Positions 40,874 to 48,404 of a DNA stretch of 51,410 nt are shown in pieces. Numbering within the stretch: position 1 is the stretch's first letter; each line of letters starts with the position of its first letter. Position numbers and translations under genes: made by a program. The stretch comes from a virus. The stretch lies in the IMG/VR virus record IMGVR_UViG_3300035703_000130, positions 1 to 51,410 of that record. One strand, given 5' to 3'. A model generated the notes under the pieces. The model worked only from the letters and a program-made list of their open reading frames with translations, was not told where the DNA came from and did not search any database.

Positions 40874-41023
40874 ATGAAGACTCTGTGCACTTGGGATAAC
40901 GTGGCTTGTATCGTGGACTCTGCCATTGCTAATCCATCCGAGTCCGTTGCCTTTGGTGCGGTTGTGATTGGCTTGGCTTTGATTGCCAGTCTTGCCTTTG
41001 CATCTTACTGGAAAGGGTTTTAA
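40874..41023 (+). CDS. 49-residue membrane protein
   Basis: A short soluble start with two Cys ('LCTWDNVACIVD') and then one membrane helix ('GAVVIGLALIASLAFASYW'). GGGAATGAG lies upstream. Its stop is two bases before the next mini-gene. Function unknown. Confidence 0.6.
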   Translation: MKTLCTWDNVACIVDSAIANPSESVAFGAVVIGLALIASLAFASYWKGF

Positions 41024-41025
41024 TC

Positions 41026-41097
41026 ATGGCTGGAGTCGTGGTGATCTTTGCAAGCTTGGCCTTCTGGCTTGCCTTGTTTGTCGCATGGCTGATTTAG
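41026..41097 (+). CDS. 23-residue membrane mini-protein
   Basis: Almost wholly a membrane helix ('VVVIFASLAFWLALFVAWLI'), beginning two bases after the previous stop and followed closely by a terminator. The pair with the 49-residue membrane protein resembles phage exclusion or toxin-like membrane peptides. Coding status inferred from position and composition. Confidence 0.55.
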   Translation: MAGVVVIFASLAFWLALFVAWLI

Positions 41098-41127
41098 CTT
41101 AGCCTTTGTCGCGTGATCTATAGTTTA

Positions 41128-41153
41128 CCCCGCCTAGCGCGGGGTTTATTTTT
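41128..41153 (+). terminator. rho-independent terminator
   Basis: CCCCGC, loop CTAGC, GCGGGG, then TTTATTTTT. It closes the rightward 38.6-41.1 kb unit. Confidence 0.9.
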
Positions 41154-41245
41154 GTCATATGTATTCACATATTCAAACCTGTATGATCCAGGCGGATAGG
41201 CCATAGGAAGGCCATAGAATAGGGGTTAGCCTTACACGGTATGGG

Positions 41246-41282
41246 GGTAGCGGGCAGGTCCTTAGCGGCCCTCTGGCGGCCC
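41246..41282 (-). repeat. right arm of imperfect inverted repeat
   Basis: In reverse complement it reads GGCCGCCAGAGGGCCGCT and then TAAGGACCTGCCCGCTACCC, matching the left arm at 38013 with small changes. It lies just past the terminator. Nearby are a second CCAGAGAGGGCC copy (41280-41292) and two AGGCCATA words (41198-41216). Confidence 0.6.
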
Positions 41283-41632
41283 TCTCTGGCGCTGTAGCGG
41301 GGTATTGCAAAGGCAAGGGGATTCAATGGTCTAGGAATATTCTGGAATATATCTGATGAGTCCAGATACGCTATATTGACAGTGTAAAGATATAGCCAGA
41401 TTGGTAACCGAATCACTCCCCTATTTCTAAATTGTCAAGTAGAATCAGCATACTAGCGCATTATGTTCATATGTGTTGCACCTATGCCACTATGAGTCCA
41501 GATGTGTGATTAATGCAACAGGTCCAGGATTTCTGGTGCTATGATGCGATTGTCTCTTGACACGACAGCGGGAGTGTGAGTGGGACCCTCCAGATTATGA
41601 GCGGGTGATTCGCTGCGGTGTGGTTAGCAGAT

Positions 41633-41709
41633 ATATATCCAAGGAAAAAATACAAAGGTGTAATAATCTACAATGGGATATATCCAAGGAAAAAATACAA
41701 AGGTGTAAT
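41633..41709 (+). repeat. 32-base perfect direct repeat, two copies
   Basis: Identical copies at 41633-41664 and 41678-41709, beginning ATATATCCAAGG and ending AGGTGTAAT, 45 bases apart start to start. They lie in the 1-kb stretch without genes (41098..42143), which otherwise holds AT-rich sequence, the right inverted repeat arm and a promoter. Confidence 0.85.
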
Positions 41710-41845
41710 GATTATGGCTAAAAGGTAACAATACATTTGTTTTTTGATTTGCTGCAGAATCTTGTCAAGGCCCACGACCAAAAAAAGAATCGTTTAGAAT
41801 CAACGAAAGATTGTAACCGATACAATATTTTTTGTAGGTCCCCTC

Positions 41846-41873
41846 TTGACAAACTCGCTTCGAGCACTATATT
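41846..41873 (+). promoter_or_regulatory. strong sigma70-type promoter
   Basis: TTGACA (41846-41851), 16 bases, TATATT (41868-41873). GACTCTAGT lies at the expected start site, and further words TACTATAGTA and AGACTCTAGTATT follow at 41951-41979, suggesting repressor or activator control. It should drive 42144..43266. Confidence 0.75.
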
Positions 41874-42143
41874 AAGACTCTAGTCTTTCAACCCATAAGA
41901 TGATTAGTTAATATAATAATTATTCATATACTAGAAATAACTATGATACTATAGTAACTAAGACTCTAGTATTAAGGATAATTCTAGAATCTGCTCAAGG
42001 CTCCTATAGAGTTGGTTGTGAATATTGATATTTTATAGGATTCATAACAGAATCTTGTATATTTCATCAATCTTATGTCGTGAAAGCGAGAATCGCTGTT
42101 GATTCTCATGTGTTTTATACGTTATAGCGAGAAAAAAGCCAAA

Positions 42144-42443
42144 ATGGTCGAAATTATACATGAATGGGGTGGTCCTCTATCATCTATCATATCTGTAGAT
42201 AGAAAAGGTCAATGTATTGACTTCATCTATGAGAACACAGTAGTTCCAACCCCCGGAGATTACCTTTCTTGGGACTACAACATTGATGGGCACATTCTTA
42301 CCATAGAAAATGCTATGGATAAGGTTCCAGATGGAATGTCAGTCACTCCACTGCCCGGTTGGGAAGCTGTCACTGAGCTTTCTGTCGTTGCACCTGATTG
42401 GGCCACCACTGTTATTACTATTTGTCAGCAGCTACTTGGATGA
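42144..42443 (+). CDS. uncharacterised 99-residue protein
   Basis: Beta-rich protein from ATG 42144 (an earlier ATG at 42108 is possible). 'GDYLSWDYNIDGHILTIENA' suggests a small barrel. Its stop overlaps the methyltransferase start (ATGA), so the two may work together. Unknown function. Confidence 0.55.
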   Translation: MVEIIHEWGGPLSSIISVDRKGQCIDFIYENTVVPTPGDYLSWDYNIDGHILTIENAMDKVPDGMSVTPLPGWEAVTELSVVAPDWATTVITICQQLLG

Positions 42444-43042
42444 GAGTATTAGTTGCGTGTGAGTATTCTGGTGTCGTGAGGCGAGCCTTTAGGGCCAGAG
42501 GGCATGAAGCTTGGTCTTGTGATTTACTGGATAGTGAAGATAGTAGTCCATTTCATTATAAGTGTGATGTGATAGAGGTTTTAGATAATTCCTGGAACTT
42601 AATCGTTGCTCACCCCCCTTGCACCTATTTGACTGTCGCAGCTAACAAATGGCTGTATCACCCAGAAGATAAGCATTTACCCGTTAGTGAACGTAGACCA
42701 CACCCTCAATACCCTACCAGACAACAAGATATGCTTGATGCGGTAGAGTTTGCCAAGATGTTCTATGATAAAGCTGAGAAGGTTGCTGTTGAGAACCCTA
42801 AAGGCAGATTGTCTACTTTATGGAGGCCACCGGATCAAATCATACAACCTTGGCAGTTTGGTCATGGTGAAGTTAAGGGAACCCACTTGTGGTTAAAGAA
42901 TCTGCCTAAACTCACTCCAACTGATGTTGTCGAGGGTCGAGAGGCTAAGATTTGGAAGATGGGGCCTAGAGAAGATCGCTGGAAAGAGCGTAGTAGAACT
43001 TATGAAGGAATTGCTAAAGCTATGGCGGAGCAGTGGGGCTAA
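42440..43042 (+). CDS. C5-cytosine DNA methyltransferase-like protein
   Basis: A 200-residue protein. 'VLVACEYSGVVRRAFRARGH' is a SAM-binding motif I, 'WNLIVAHPPCTYLTV' holds the Pro-Cys nucleophile motif IV, and 'KVAVENPKG' is motif VI. The usual target recognition domain is missing, as in many short phage forms. It could methylate phage DNA, or bind only. ATG 42440 overlaps the previous stop. Confidence 0.75.
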   Translation: MRVLVACEYSGVVRRAFRARGHEAWSCDLLDSEDSSPFHYKCDVIEVLDNSWNLIVAHPPCTYLTVAANKWLYHPEDKHLPVSERRPHPQYPTRQQDMLDAVEFAKMFYDKAEKVAVENPKGRLSTLWRPPDQIIQPWQFGHGEVKGTHLWLKNLPKLTPTDVVEGREAKIWKMGPREDRWKERSRTYEGIAKAMAEQWG

Positions 43043-43266
43043 TGGATAAAGATCAAAGAATCGCTGAATTGGAGGAGTTTGTGCAGAGACTACAGTGGGA
43101 AGTCAGAAATGCCTACTGTCTAGGTTATACTGCTGCTAAGCCGGGTAGAGGACAAAGTAAGATCAATCCCGAAAAGGGAGAATGGTTTGACCATTGGTTG
43201 TTGTCGAAATCCCGTCAAATGCTGGTAAATTGGGGTGTTATCGGAGAAAAAGACACCTATCGCTAA
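43042..43266 (+). CDS. uncharacterised small protein
   Basis: A 74-residue protein starting at the methyltransferase stop (TAATG). A charged N-terminal coiled coil ('QRIAELEEFVQRLQWEVRNA') precedes a 'GYTAAKPGRGQSK' segment. May be an accessory to the methyltransferase. Confidence 0.55.
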   Translation: MDKDQRIAELEEFVQRLQWEVRNAYCLGYTAAKPGRGQSKINPEKGEWFDHWLLSKSRQMLVNWGVIGEKDTYR

Positions 43267-43285
43267 AAATATTTTCATTCACCCC

Positions 43286-43313
43286 TTGACAAATCAAGAT
43301 TTCGCACTATATA
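43286..43313 (+). promoter_or_regulatory. very strong sigma70-type promoter
   Basis: TTGACA (43286-43291), 16 bases, TATATA (43308-43313). The -35 matches the consensus fully and the -10 has five of six. It shares the context CCYTTGACAAA with the promoter at 41846. It drives the leader and secreted protein gene. Confidence 0.85.
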
Positions 43314-43319
43314 TACTAA

Positions 43320-43438
43320 CATGAAGGGCAACCTACAGAAGTCCCCAACACTACGATTGATTTAGGCTCTCTCGTAGCCGATGCCCTTCTGATAACTTAA
43401 ACGGGCGGTATGCCCATAATCTTTAAAGAAAGCTTAAC
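43320..43438 (+). ncRNA. structured 5' leader of the secreted protein gene
   Basis: GAAGGGCA (43323-43330) pairs perfectly with TGCCCTTC (43382-43389) and encloses a CTACGA/TCGTAG hairpin (43351-43377). A later hairpin GGGC/GCCC (43403-43415) is close to the ribosome site. GGGCA could pair with either TGCCC, so two exclusive folds are possible. No known riboswitch class recognised. Confidence 0.6.
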
Positions 43439-43690
43439 ATGAAAAACTTCCTTTTTGCTACTGTCACGGCCTTCTCGCTTCTGGCTTTCCCGGCCCTTGC
43501 TTGTGAAACCAAAGCTGTCGCTGGCTCGAACTACACTGTGAAAGTTGACCCGACTTGTCAATTCGCAGATAATCGGGGTGGTGAAGGTTTCCTTTTCCTC
43601 TCGGTTGATGACGATCAAGACGTGACGACTCCGAACAAGGCCGCTGTTGCCCTGTCGAAGACCCCGGATGCTGTCGCGGTCATTAACTAA
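43439..43690 (+). CDS. small secreted protein, highly expressed
   Basis: An 83-residue protein with a clear signal peptide ('FLFATVTAFSLLAFPALA', cleavage after Ala-Leu-Ala, before Cys-Glu). The mature part (about 62 residues) has two Cys and ends in 'SKTPDAVAVIN'. Codon choice matches the capsid gene, and a near-consensus promoter precedes it. It may act in the periplasm or at the surface, for example in superinfection exclusion. The Cys after cleavage is also compatible with a lipoprotein. Confidence 0.8.
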   Translation: MKNFLFATVTAFSLLAFPALACETKAVAGSNYTVKVDPTCQFADNRGGEGFLFLSVDDDQDVTTPNKAAVALSKTPDAVAVIN

Positions 43691-43714
43691 CTACTACTAA
43701 CTGAAAATACCTTT

Positions 43715-43750
43715 GGGGGTTGGTTGGATAAACCCCTATCTATTTTCTAT
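43715..43750 (+). terminator. terminator after secreted protein gene
   Basis: GGGGTT (43716-43721) pairs with AACCCC (43731-43736) around a nine-base loop, followed by TATCTATTTTCT. It isolates the secreted gene as its own unit. Confidence 0.7.
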
Positions 43751-43813
43751 CTGGCCCTTCCCTCTAGTGGCGCGCTTAGACTTTTGGTCGGGGTTAGACA
43801 GTAAATAGATTTT

Positions 43814-43888
43814 AGGGGTGATGCGATACAGTTTCGCCAGCGGTCTCCAAAACCGTCAGACAGGGTGCAAGTCCCTGCACCTTTGCCA
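43814..43888 (+). tRNA. tRNA-Trp (CCA), CCA encoded
   Basis: Acceptor AGGGGTG/CACCTTT, anticodon loop CTCCAAA giving CCA, T arm CAGGG/CCCTG, and discriminator G, the tryptophan identity base. The 3' CCA is in the DNA. UGG codons are frequent in the phage. Confidence 0.88.
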
Positions 43889-43892
43889 AATA

Positions 43893-43968
43893 TGCTAGGA
43901 AGGTGTTGTTGGTATACATTCCTGACTGTTAATCAGGTTTAAGCTTGGTTCGAATCCAAGAGTAGCAG
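43893..43968 (+). tRNA. tRNA-Asn (GUU), CCA not encoded
   Basis: Anticodon stem CCTGA/TCAGG encloses CTGTTAA, giving GTT. The T arm is CTTGG/CCAAG around TTCGAAT, discriminator G. The acceptor TGCTA/TAGCA has only five good pairs plus two mismatches, so it may fold poorly. Unlike the other tRNAs, it lacks an encoded CCA. Confidence 0.75.
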
Positions 43969-44003
43969 CATTAATCTTACCATATCATCTACGAAGGTAA
44001 ACG

Positions 44004-44417
44004 ATGAGTAAGAACACAGACTTAAAAACCAAACAGTTGGGGATGCCTATCGGCACAGCCTCTAACAAACTAAGAAAAAGTATACTTTGGAAGTATATAG
44101 TTTTATCAGGGGATAACTTCTGTTTCCAGTGTGGTTCTGAGATTATTAGTCAGGACGACCTATCCATAGAACATAAAATTCCGTGGTTACATTCAAAAGA
44201 CCCCCTATCTCTGTTTATGGATTTAGACAACATAGCTTTTTCGCACTTGTCTTGTAATGTCGGCGCTGCCAGAAAACAACAAGCCCCTCACGGAACACCC
44301 ACTAAGTATAACAAAGGGTGTCGTTGTGATCTTTGTAGGGTTGCTAATGCAGCCCGAGCTAAAAAAGACTATACTACAGATAAAAGACGAGAAAAATATC
44401 TGCGCTCTGGACATTGA
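44004..44417 (+). CDS. HNH endonuclease next to tRNAs
   Basis: A 137-residue protein: 'CFQCGSEIISQDDLSIEHKI' holds a Cys pair and the first His of the HNH core, and 'LDNIAFSHLSCN' completes it; a basic Cys-containing end follows ('KGCRCDLCRVANAARAKK'). A free-standing homing-type gene in the tRNA cluster. The next 186 bases (44418..44603) hold a CCGCTT/AAGCGG hairpin but no clear gene. Confidence 0.75.
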   Translation: MSKNTDLKTKQLGMPIGTASNKLRKSILWKYIVLSGDNFCFQCGSEIISQDDLSIEHKIPWLHSKDPLSLFMDLDNIAFSHLSCNVGAARKQQAPHGTPTKYNKGCRCDLCRVANAARAKKDYTTDKRREKYLRSGH

Positions 44418-44603
44418 GCAGCAGCCATTCCCACCCTATGTTTGCCGTGTAGGGTTCGGAGTATCGCCGCTTTGTTTTGTTGGCTTTCTCAAGCGGAAAC
44501 GGCTAATATAAACTACCGCCCGAGTCGATTGTGACAGGATTAATAGAACCCGTTCTTGAAGGTTCCGGTAGTAATTATCCCCAATTATCCAGAAAAAATA
44601 ATT

Positions 44604-44678
44604 GCTGCCACGCGCACGGGTTGCGTCCTCCGCCTTCCAAGCGGTAGAGCACGGGTTCGAGTCCCGTTGGCCGCTCCA
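44604..44678 (+). tRNA. tRNA-Gly (UCC), CCA encoded
   Basis: Acceptor GCTGCCA/TGGCCGC with one mismatch, anticodon loop CTTCCAA giving TCC, T arm ACGGG/CCCGT around TTCGAGT, discriminator T, and encoded CCA. The D arm (CGCA/TGCG with a five-base loop) is unusual. Confidence 0.75.
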
Positions 44679-44752
44679 ATACAACGCCATAAGGTGCGCC
44701 CTGTGGCCCCCTCAGAGGCTACGGCCTTTGGGGTTATTCCTGTAGGTGAAAT

Positions 44753-45142
44753 ATGCACAGTCAAGCCCTCCCATACGATATGAAGATTGCCGAGACTGTT
44801 CAACGAATGGTCGCTTCTGGCGTTAGTGTCAATGTCATCTTTGATACTACCAAAGAAATGAAAAACGGACCTCAATCCCTCACCACATTTTATAAGCTTT
44901 ACCGAAAAGACCTTGTTGCTGCTAGGGCGGCTCTCCATGAGGGTGTTGGTAACCTTATTGTAAAGAAAGCTATGGATGGTGACGTTAAGCTTCTTGAACT
45001 CTTAGCTAAGACTAAACTTGGTTGGAGCGAGAAGGTTATCGTTGAAGAGCAAGACCCGAATAGTATGGATGAAAACACCAGTGCTATTGATGATCTGCTC
45101 GCCAAGCTGAACCTGAAAGCAAAACAGGATGAATCAAACTAG
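44753..45142 (+). CDS. terminase small subunit
   Basis: A 129-residue helical protein directly before the large terminase, with 14 bases of overlap. 'TVQRMVASGVSVNVIFDTTK' and 'LTTFYKLYRKDLVAARAAL' fit the helix-turn-helix of small terminases that bind the packaging site. GTAGGTG precedes ATG 44753; a second Met at residue 10 is possible. Confidence 0.75.
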   Translation: MHSQALPYDMKIAETVQRMVASGVSVNVIFDTTKEMKNGPQSLTTFYKLYRKDLVAARAALHEGVGNLIVKKAMDGDVKLLELLAKTKLGWSEKVIVEEQDPNSMDENTSAIDDLLAKLNLKAKQDESN

Positions 45143-46538
45143 TTTAGGTAAGAATGGCCTCAATCTTCACGCCGATGACCTCAGATCAATGGGGTATGAC
45201 GTAGAAGACATGCTTAGGCAGTTAGATGCCAAAAAAGCAGAGGAACTTCTGTTCACTTGGAGATTCTGGGCTAGGCCCGAACAACTTCCTCCTAAGACAA
45301 CCTTATCAGGCGAACCGTGGAATAACTGGCTAATCAATGCTGGTCGTGGATTCGGTAAAACCCGTGCTGGTGTTGAATGGTGTCGTGAAAAGATCAAACG
45401 CGGTTTTAGACGCGGTATGGCTGTTGCTGCTACCAACTCTGATATTGAACGTGTTATGATCAAAGGGGAAAGTGGTTTCCTCGCTTGTTGCTGGAAAGGT
45501 GACAGGGACGTTAACGGAAAAGAAATTGGTGCGCCTGAGTGGTCCCCTACTAAAAGGACCTTAACTTGGGCTAACGGTGCTACTATTACGTTCTTCTCAG
45601 CGGAAGAACCTGAACGCCTCAGAGGACCGCAAGGCGACTTTGCTTGGTGTGATGAACTCTGTGCTTGGAACAGAGACCGTGATACTTGGGACATGCTGCA
45701 ATTCTGTTTGCGCTTGGGTAAACACCCTCAAGTCTGTATCACAACAACTCCCAAACCAACTAAACTTATCCGGGATATCTTAAAGCATCCCAAAACAGTT
45801 GTTACTACTGGTTCTACATTTGATAACAAAGCGAACCTCGCTGAAACATATGTAGAGAACGTTAAGGCCACGTATGAAGGCTCCAGGATTGGCCGTCAAG
45901 AGCTTTATGCTGAAATTCTTGATGAAGCTTCTGGTGCGTTGTGGACAAGAGACCTTCTCTCTAAATGCGAGATTGAAATCGAAGACCCGGTAGAATTTGC
46001 TAAGACACTCAATCGTGTTGTCGTCTCAGTAGACCCGCAGATCACAGTTAACGAAGAATCGGACATGACAGGTATTGTTGTGGCTGGTATCGACGTAAAC
46101 GGTATTTGCTATGTTCTCCAAGATGCAACCGAGAGGTTTACCCCAGAGGGTTGGGCGTCTAAAGCAGTAGAACTTTATCATCTATATGAAGCTGATCGTA
46201 TTGTCGCTGAGAGAAATCAAGGTGGCGAAATGGTCAGACACACGTTTAAGACTGTAGATGAAACAATCCCAATCAAGCTAGTCCACGCTTCTCGTGGTAA
46301 GTTTGCCCGTGCTGAACCTGTGTCGTCCCTTTACGAAAGGGGTAGGGTTAGGCATAATCGCGGCTTGGACGCCTTAGAGGATCAGATGGTTCAATGGTGC
46401 CCACTAGGGTCCATAGGATCACCGGACAGGTTAGATGCCTTAGTCTGGGCTATCACCGAGTTGGCTCTTAAGGGTGTTTCTCGTCCAGAGTTAAGTCTTA
46501 GTTACGGTGATGCAAAAGGTATCAGTATTCATGTTTAA
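45129..46538 (+). CDS. terminase large subunit
   Basis: A 469-residue DNA-packaging motor. Walker A 'NAGRGFGKTRAGVEW' near 75, Walker B 'GDFAWCDELCAW' near 175, coupling 'ICITTTPKPT' near 200, and the RNase H-like nuclease with 'VVSVDPQITVNEESDMTGIV' near 300, 'IVAERNQGGEMV' near 358 and 'SPDRLDALVWAI' near 435. The end overlaps an HNH gene. Confidence 0.92.
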   Translation: MNQTSLGKNGLNLHADDLRSMGYDVEDMLRQLDAKKAEELLFTWRFWARPEQLPPKTTLSGEPWNNWLINAGRGFGKTRAGVEWCREKIKRGFRRGMAVAATNSDIERVMIKGESGFLACCWKGDRDVNGKEIGAPEWSPTKRTLTWANGATITFFSAEEPERLRGPQGDFAWCDELCAWNRDRDTWDMLQFCLRLGKHPQVCITTTPKPTKLIRDILKHPKTVVTTGSTFDNKANLAETYVENVKATYEGSRIGRQELYAEILDEASGALWTRDLLSKCEIEIEDPVEFAKTLNRVVVSVDPQITVNEESDMTGIVVAGIDVNGICYVLQDATERFTPEGWASKAVELYHLYEADRIVAERNQGGEMVRHTFKTVDETIPIKLVHASRGKFARAEPVSSLYERGRVRHNRGLDALEDQMVQWCPLGSIGSPDRLDALVWAITELALKGVSRPELSLSYGDAKGISIHV

Positions 46539-46980
46539 GTGTGCTGGTTGTAAAACTTATAAGGACTCGGAGTTCTTTAGCAAAAATGCTAGTCGATCTT
46601 CCGGTCTATCACACATGTGTAAAATTTGTATATCTTCTCGTAACGAAAGTGTTGGAGCGGATCATGCAAAGCACTATGCTAAAAATAAACTATACTACAA
46701 GATTAAAGCTTCTTTTAGGAAAAAGTCTGTCAAACAAGCTACCCCAAAATGGCTTAGTGCAGAAGACAAAAGCAAGATTATATCTATCTATCTTCACGCC
46801 AGAGATTGTCAAGCGGTAACGGGAGAACCTTACCACGTCGATCACATTATCCCCTTACAAGGGGAGACTGTCTGTGGCCTTCATGTTCCGTGGAATCTCT
46901 GTGTATTGCCTGCGGAGGTTAATATAAGAAAGAGCAACAAAACATGTTTGGACGGTTTTTCAATAAAAGCACAGAACTAA
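46531..46980 (+). CDS. HNH endonuclease between terminase and portal
   Basis: A 149-residue protein. An N-terminal zinc-type part ('CAGCKTYKDSEFF', 'MCKICISSRN') leads to the HNH core 'YHVDHIIPLQGETVCGLHVP' and 'WNLCVLPAEVNIRKSNK'. It overlaps both the terminase end (8 bases) and the portal start (37 bases), so it has slipped into the junction without cutting either gene. Confidence 0.85.
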   Translation: MFKCAGCKTYKDSEFFSKNASRSSGLSHMCKICISSRNESVGADHAKHYAKNKLYYKIKASFRKKSVKQATPKWLSAEDKSKIISIYLHARDCQAVTGEPYHVDHIIPLQGETVCGLHVPWNLCVLPAEVNIRKSNKTCLDGFSIKAQN

Positions 46981-48404
46981 GTGCGCCAAAAGCTAAAGTA
47001 GAACTTGGTGTCTCTGGTCGTAACACTTATACGGGTCAAATCCGTGCCGATGAATTTCTTCAAGAACTCAAAGGCAAGAAGGCTATCCGCAAGTATCAAG
47101 AAATGCGAGACAACAACAGCGTTATTGGTGCAGTCCTTTACGCTATTGAACAAACCCTCCGAGACGTGAAGATCAAGGTTAAACCTGCTGATGAATCCGA
47201 AGCTGCTCAAAAGGAAGCTAAGTTCCTAGAGGAAGTCCTTGCGGACATGGATCATAGCCTTGACGATCATATCTCTGAGGCTTTGTCGCACCTGACCTAC
47301 GGCTTTGCTTGGTTCGAGGTTGTATATAAAATTCGTGGTGGTGACACTAACAACCCTAAGAAGAAGTCAAAATACACTGACGGCCGTATTGGGGTAAAGA
47401 AGCTCGCTATTCGCGCACCTTGGACAGTTGATCGTTTTGAGATTGATCAGGACACAGGGGATACGCTTGGTGTTTGGCAGGAGTCTTATTGGGGTAAGCC
47501 CGCAGTAATGATCCCTACGAACAAGTCCCTTTACTACAGGACTACCACTTTGAACAATGATCCTTCGGGACGCTCTGTTCTTCGTAATGCCTACGTCTCT
47601 TATACATACCTGAACAAGATTCAAGACTTTGAAGCTATTGCTATTGAGCGTGAACTCCACGGTGTTCCTGTTGGCCGTATGCCTGCTGAATATCTTAGCT
47701 CGGATGCTACGCCAGAACAGCAAGAGTTACGTGCAAGCTTTGAACGTATTCTCCGCGACCTCAAGAAGAATGAACAAGGTTTTGCCCTGCTTCCTTCGGA
47801 CCTCTATGTTGATGCGGATGGTAAACCCACCAATCAAAGGCTGATGGACCTTGAACTGATTACCGCTAATGGTAGCCGTTCTATTGACATTGACCCTGTG
47901 GTTCGCAGGTATCAGCACGATATCGCTCGCTCGGTTATGGCTGAGTTTATGATGCTTGGTAGTGGAAGTGGTTCTTATGCTTTGTCGAAGTCTAAGACAG
48001 ACCTTTTCCTTCGCTCCCTTGAAAGCTATATCAACACTATCGTTGATGTTCTGAACAAGCAACTTGTCGAACGCCTGTGGGCTTTGAATGGCCTTCCTTT
48101 CGAGACAATGCCTAAGCTTGAGGCTGGCGATGTTGCTCCGCATGATCTTAAAGAGATCGCTTCCTTCCTTCGTAACCTCAACGGTGCTAACATTAACGTT
48201 GCTGATAACGTTGAAGTTGTCACTGACTTGATGGAAATCGCTGAGCTTGACTTTGATAGTGACGCTTATGTTGAGAACAAAGAGAAGCAAAAGGCTGAGG
48301 AACAAGCTGCTAAAGAACGAGAGTTTGAGCTTCAAACACAAGCTGTTCAAGCGAAGACGCAACCACAAGAGGCTCCACCTCAGAAACCAAAAGGTAAAAC
48401 CTAA
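46944..48404 (+). CDS. portal protein (DUF935-like)
   Basis: A 486-residue protein that forms the DNA gate of the head. 'MRDNNSVIGAVLYAIEQTLR' near 50, 'SEALSHLTYGFAWFEVVYKI' near 112, 'PTNKSLYYRTTTLNNDPSGR' near 190, and 'SVLRNAYVSYTYLNKIQDFE' near 210 match the DUF935/Mu gp29-type portals. A charged, Gln/Lys-rich C-terminus follows. It begins inside the HNH gene. Confidence 0.85.
   Translation: MFGRFFNKSTELSAPKAKVELGVSGRNTYTGQIRADEFLQELKGKKAIRKYQEMRDNNSVIGAVLYAIEQTLRDVKIKVKPADESEAAQKEAKFLEEVLADMDHSLDDHISEALSHLTYGFAWFEVVYKIRGGDTNNPKKKSKYTDGRIGVKKLAIRAPWTVDRFEIDQDTGDTLGVWQESYWGKPAVMIPTNKSLYYRTTTLNNDPSGRSVLRNAYVSYTYLNKIQDFEAIAIERELHGVPVGRMPAEYLSSDATPEQQELRASFERILRDLKKNEQGFALLPSDLYVDADGKPTNQRLMDLELITANGSRSIDIDPVVRRYQHDIARSVMAEFMMLGSGSGSYALSKSKTDLFLRSLESYINTIVDVLNKQLVERLWALNGLPFETMPKLEAGDVAPHDLKEIASFLRNLNGANINVADNVEVVTDLMEIAELDFDSDAYVENKEKQKAEEQAAKEREFELQTQAVQAKTQPQEAPPQKPKGKT

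Noticed and set aside
44418-44603. Additional tRNA between the HNH gene and tRNA-Gly
   Set aside because: A hairpin is present, but no T loop (TTCGANT) or acceptor pairing could be found.
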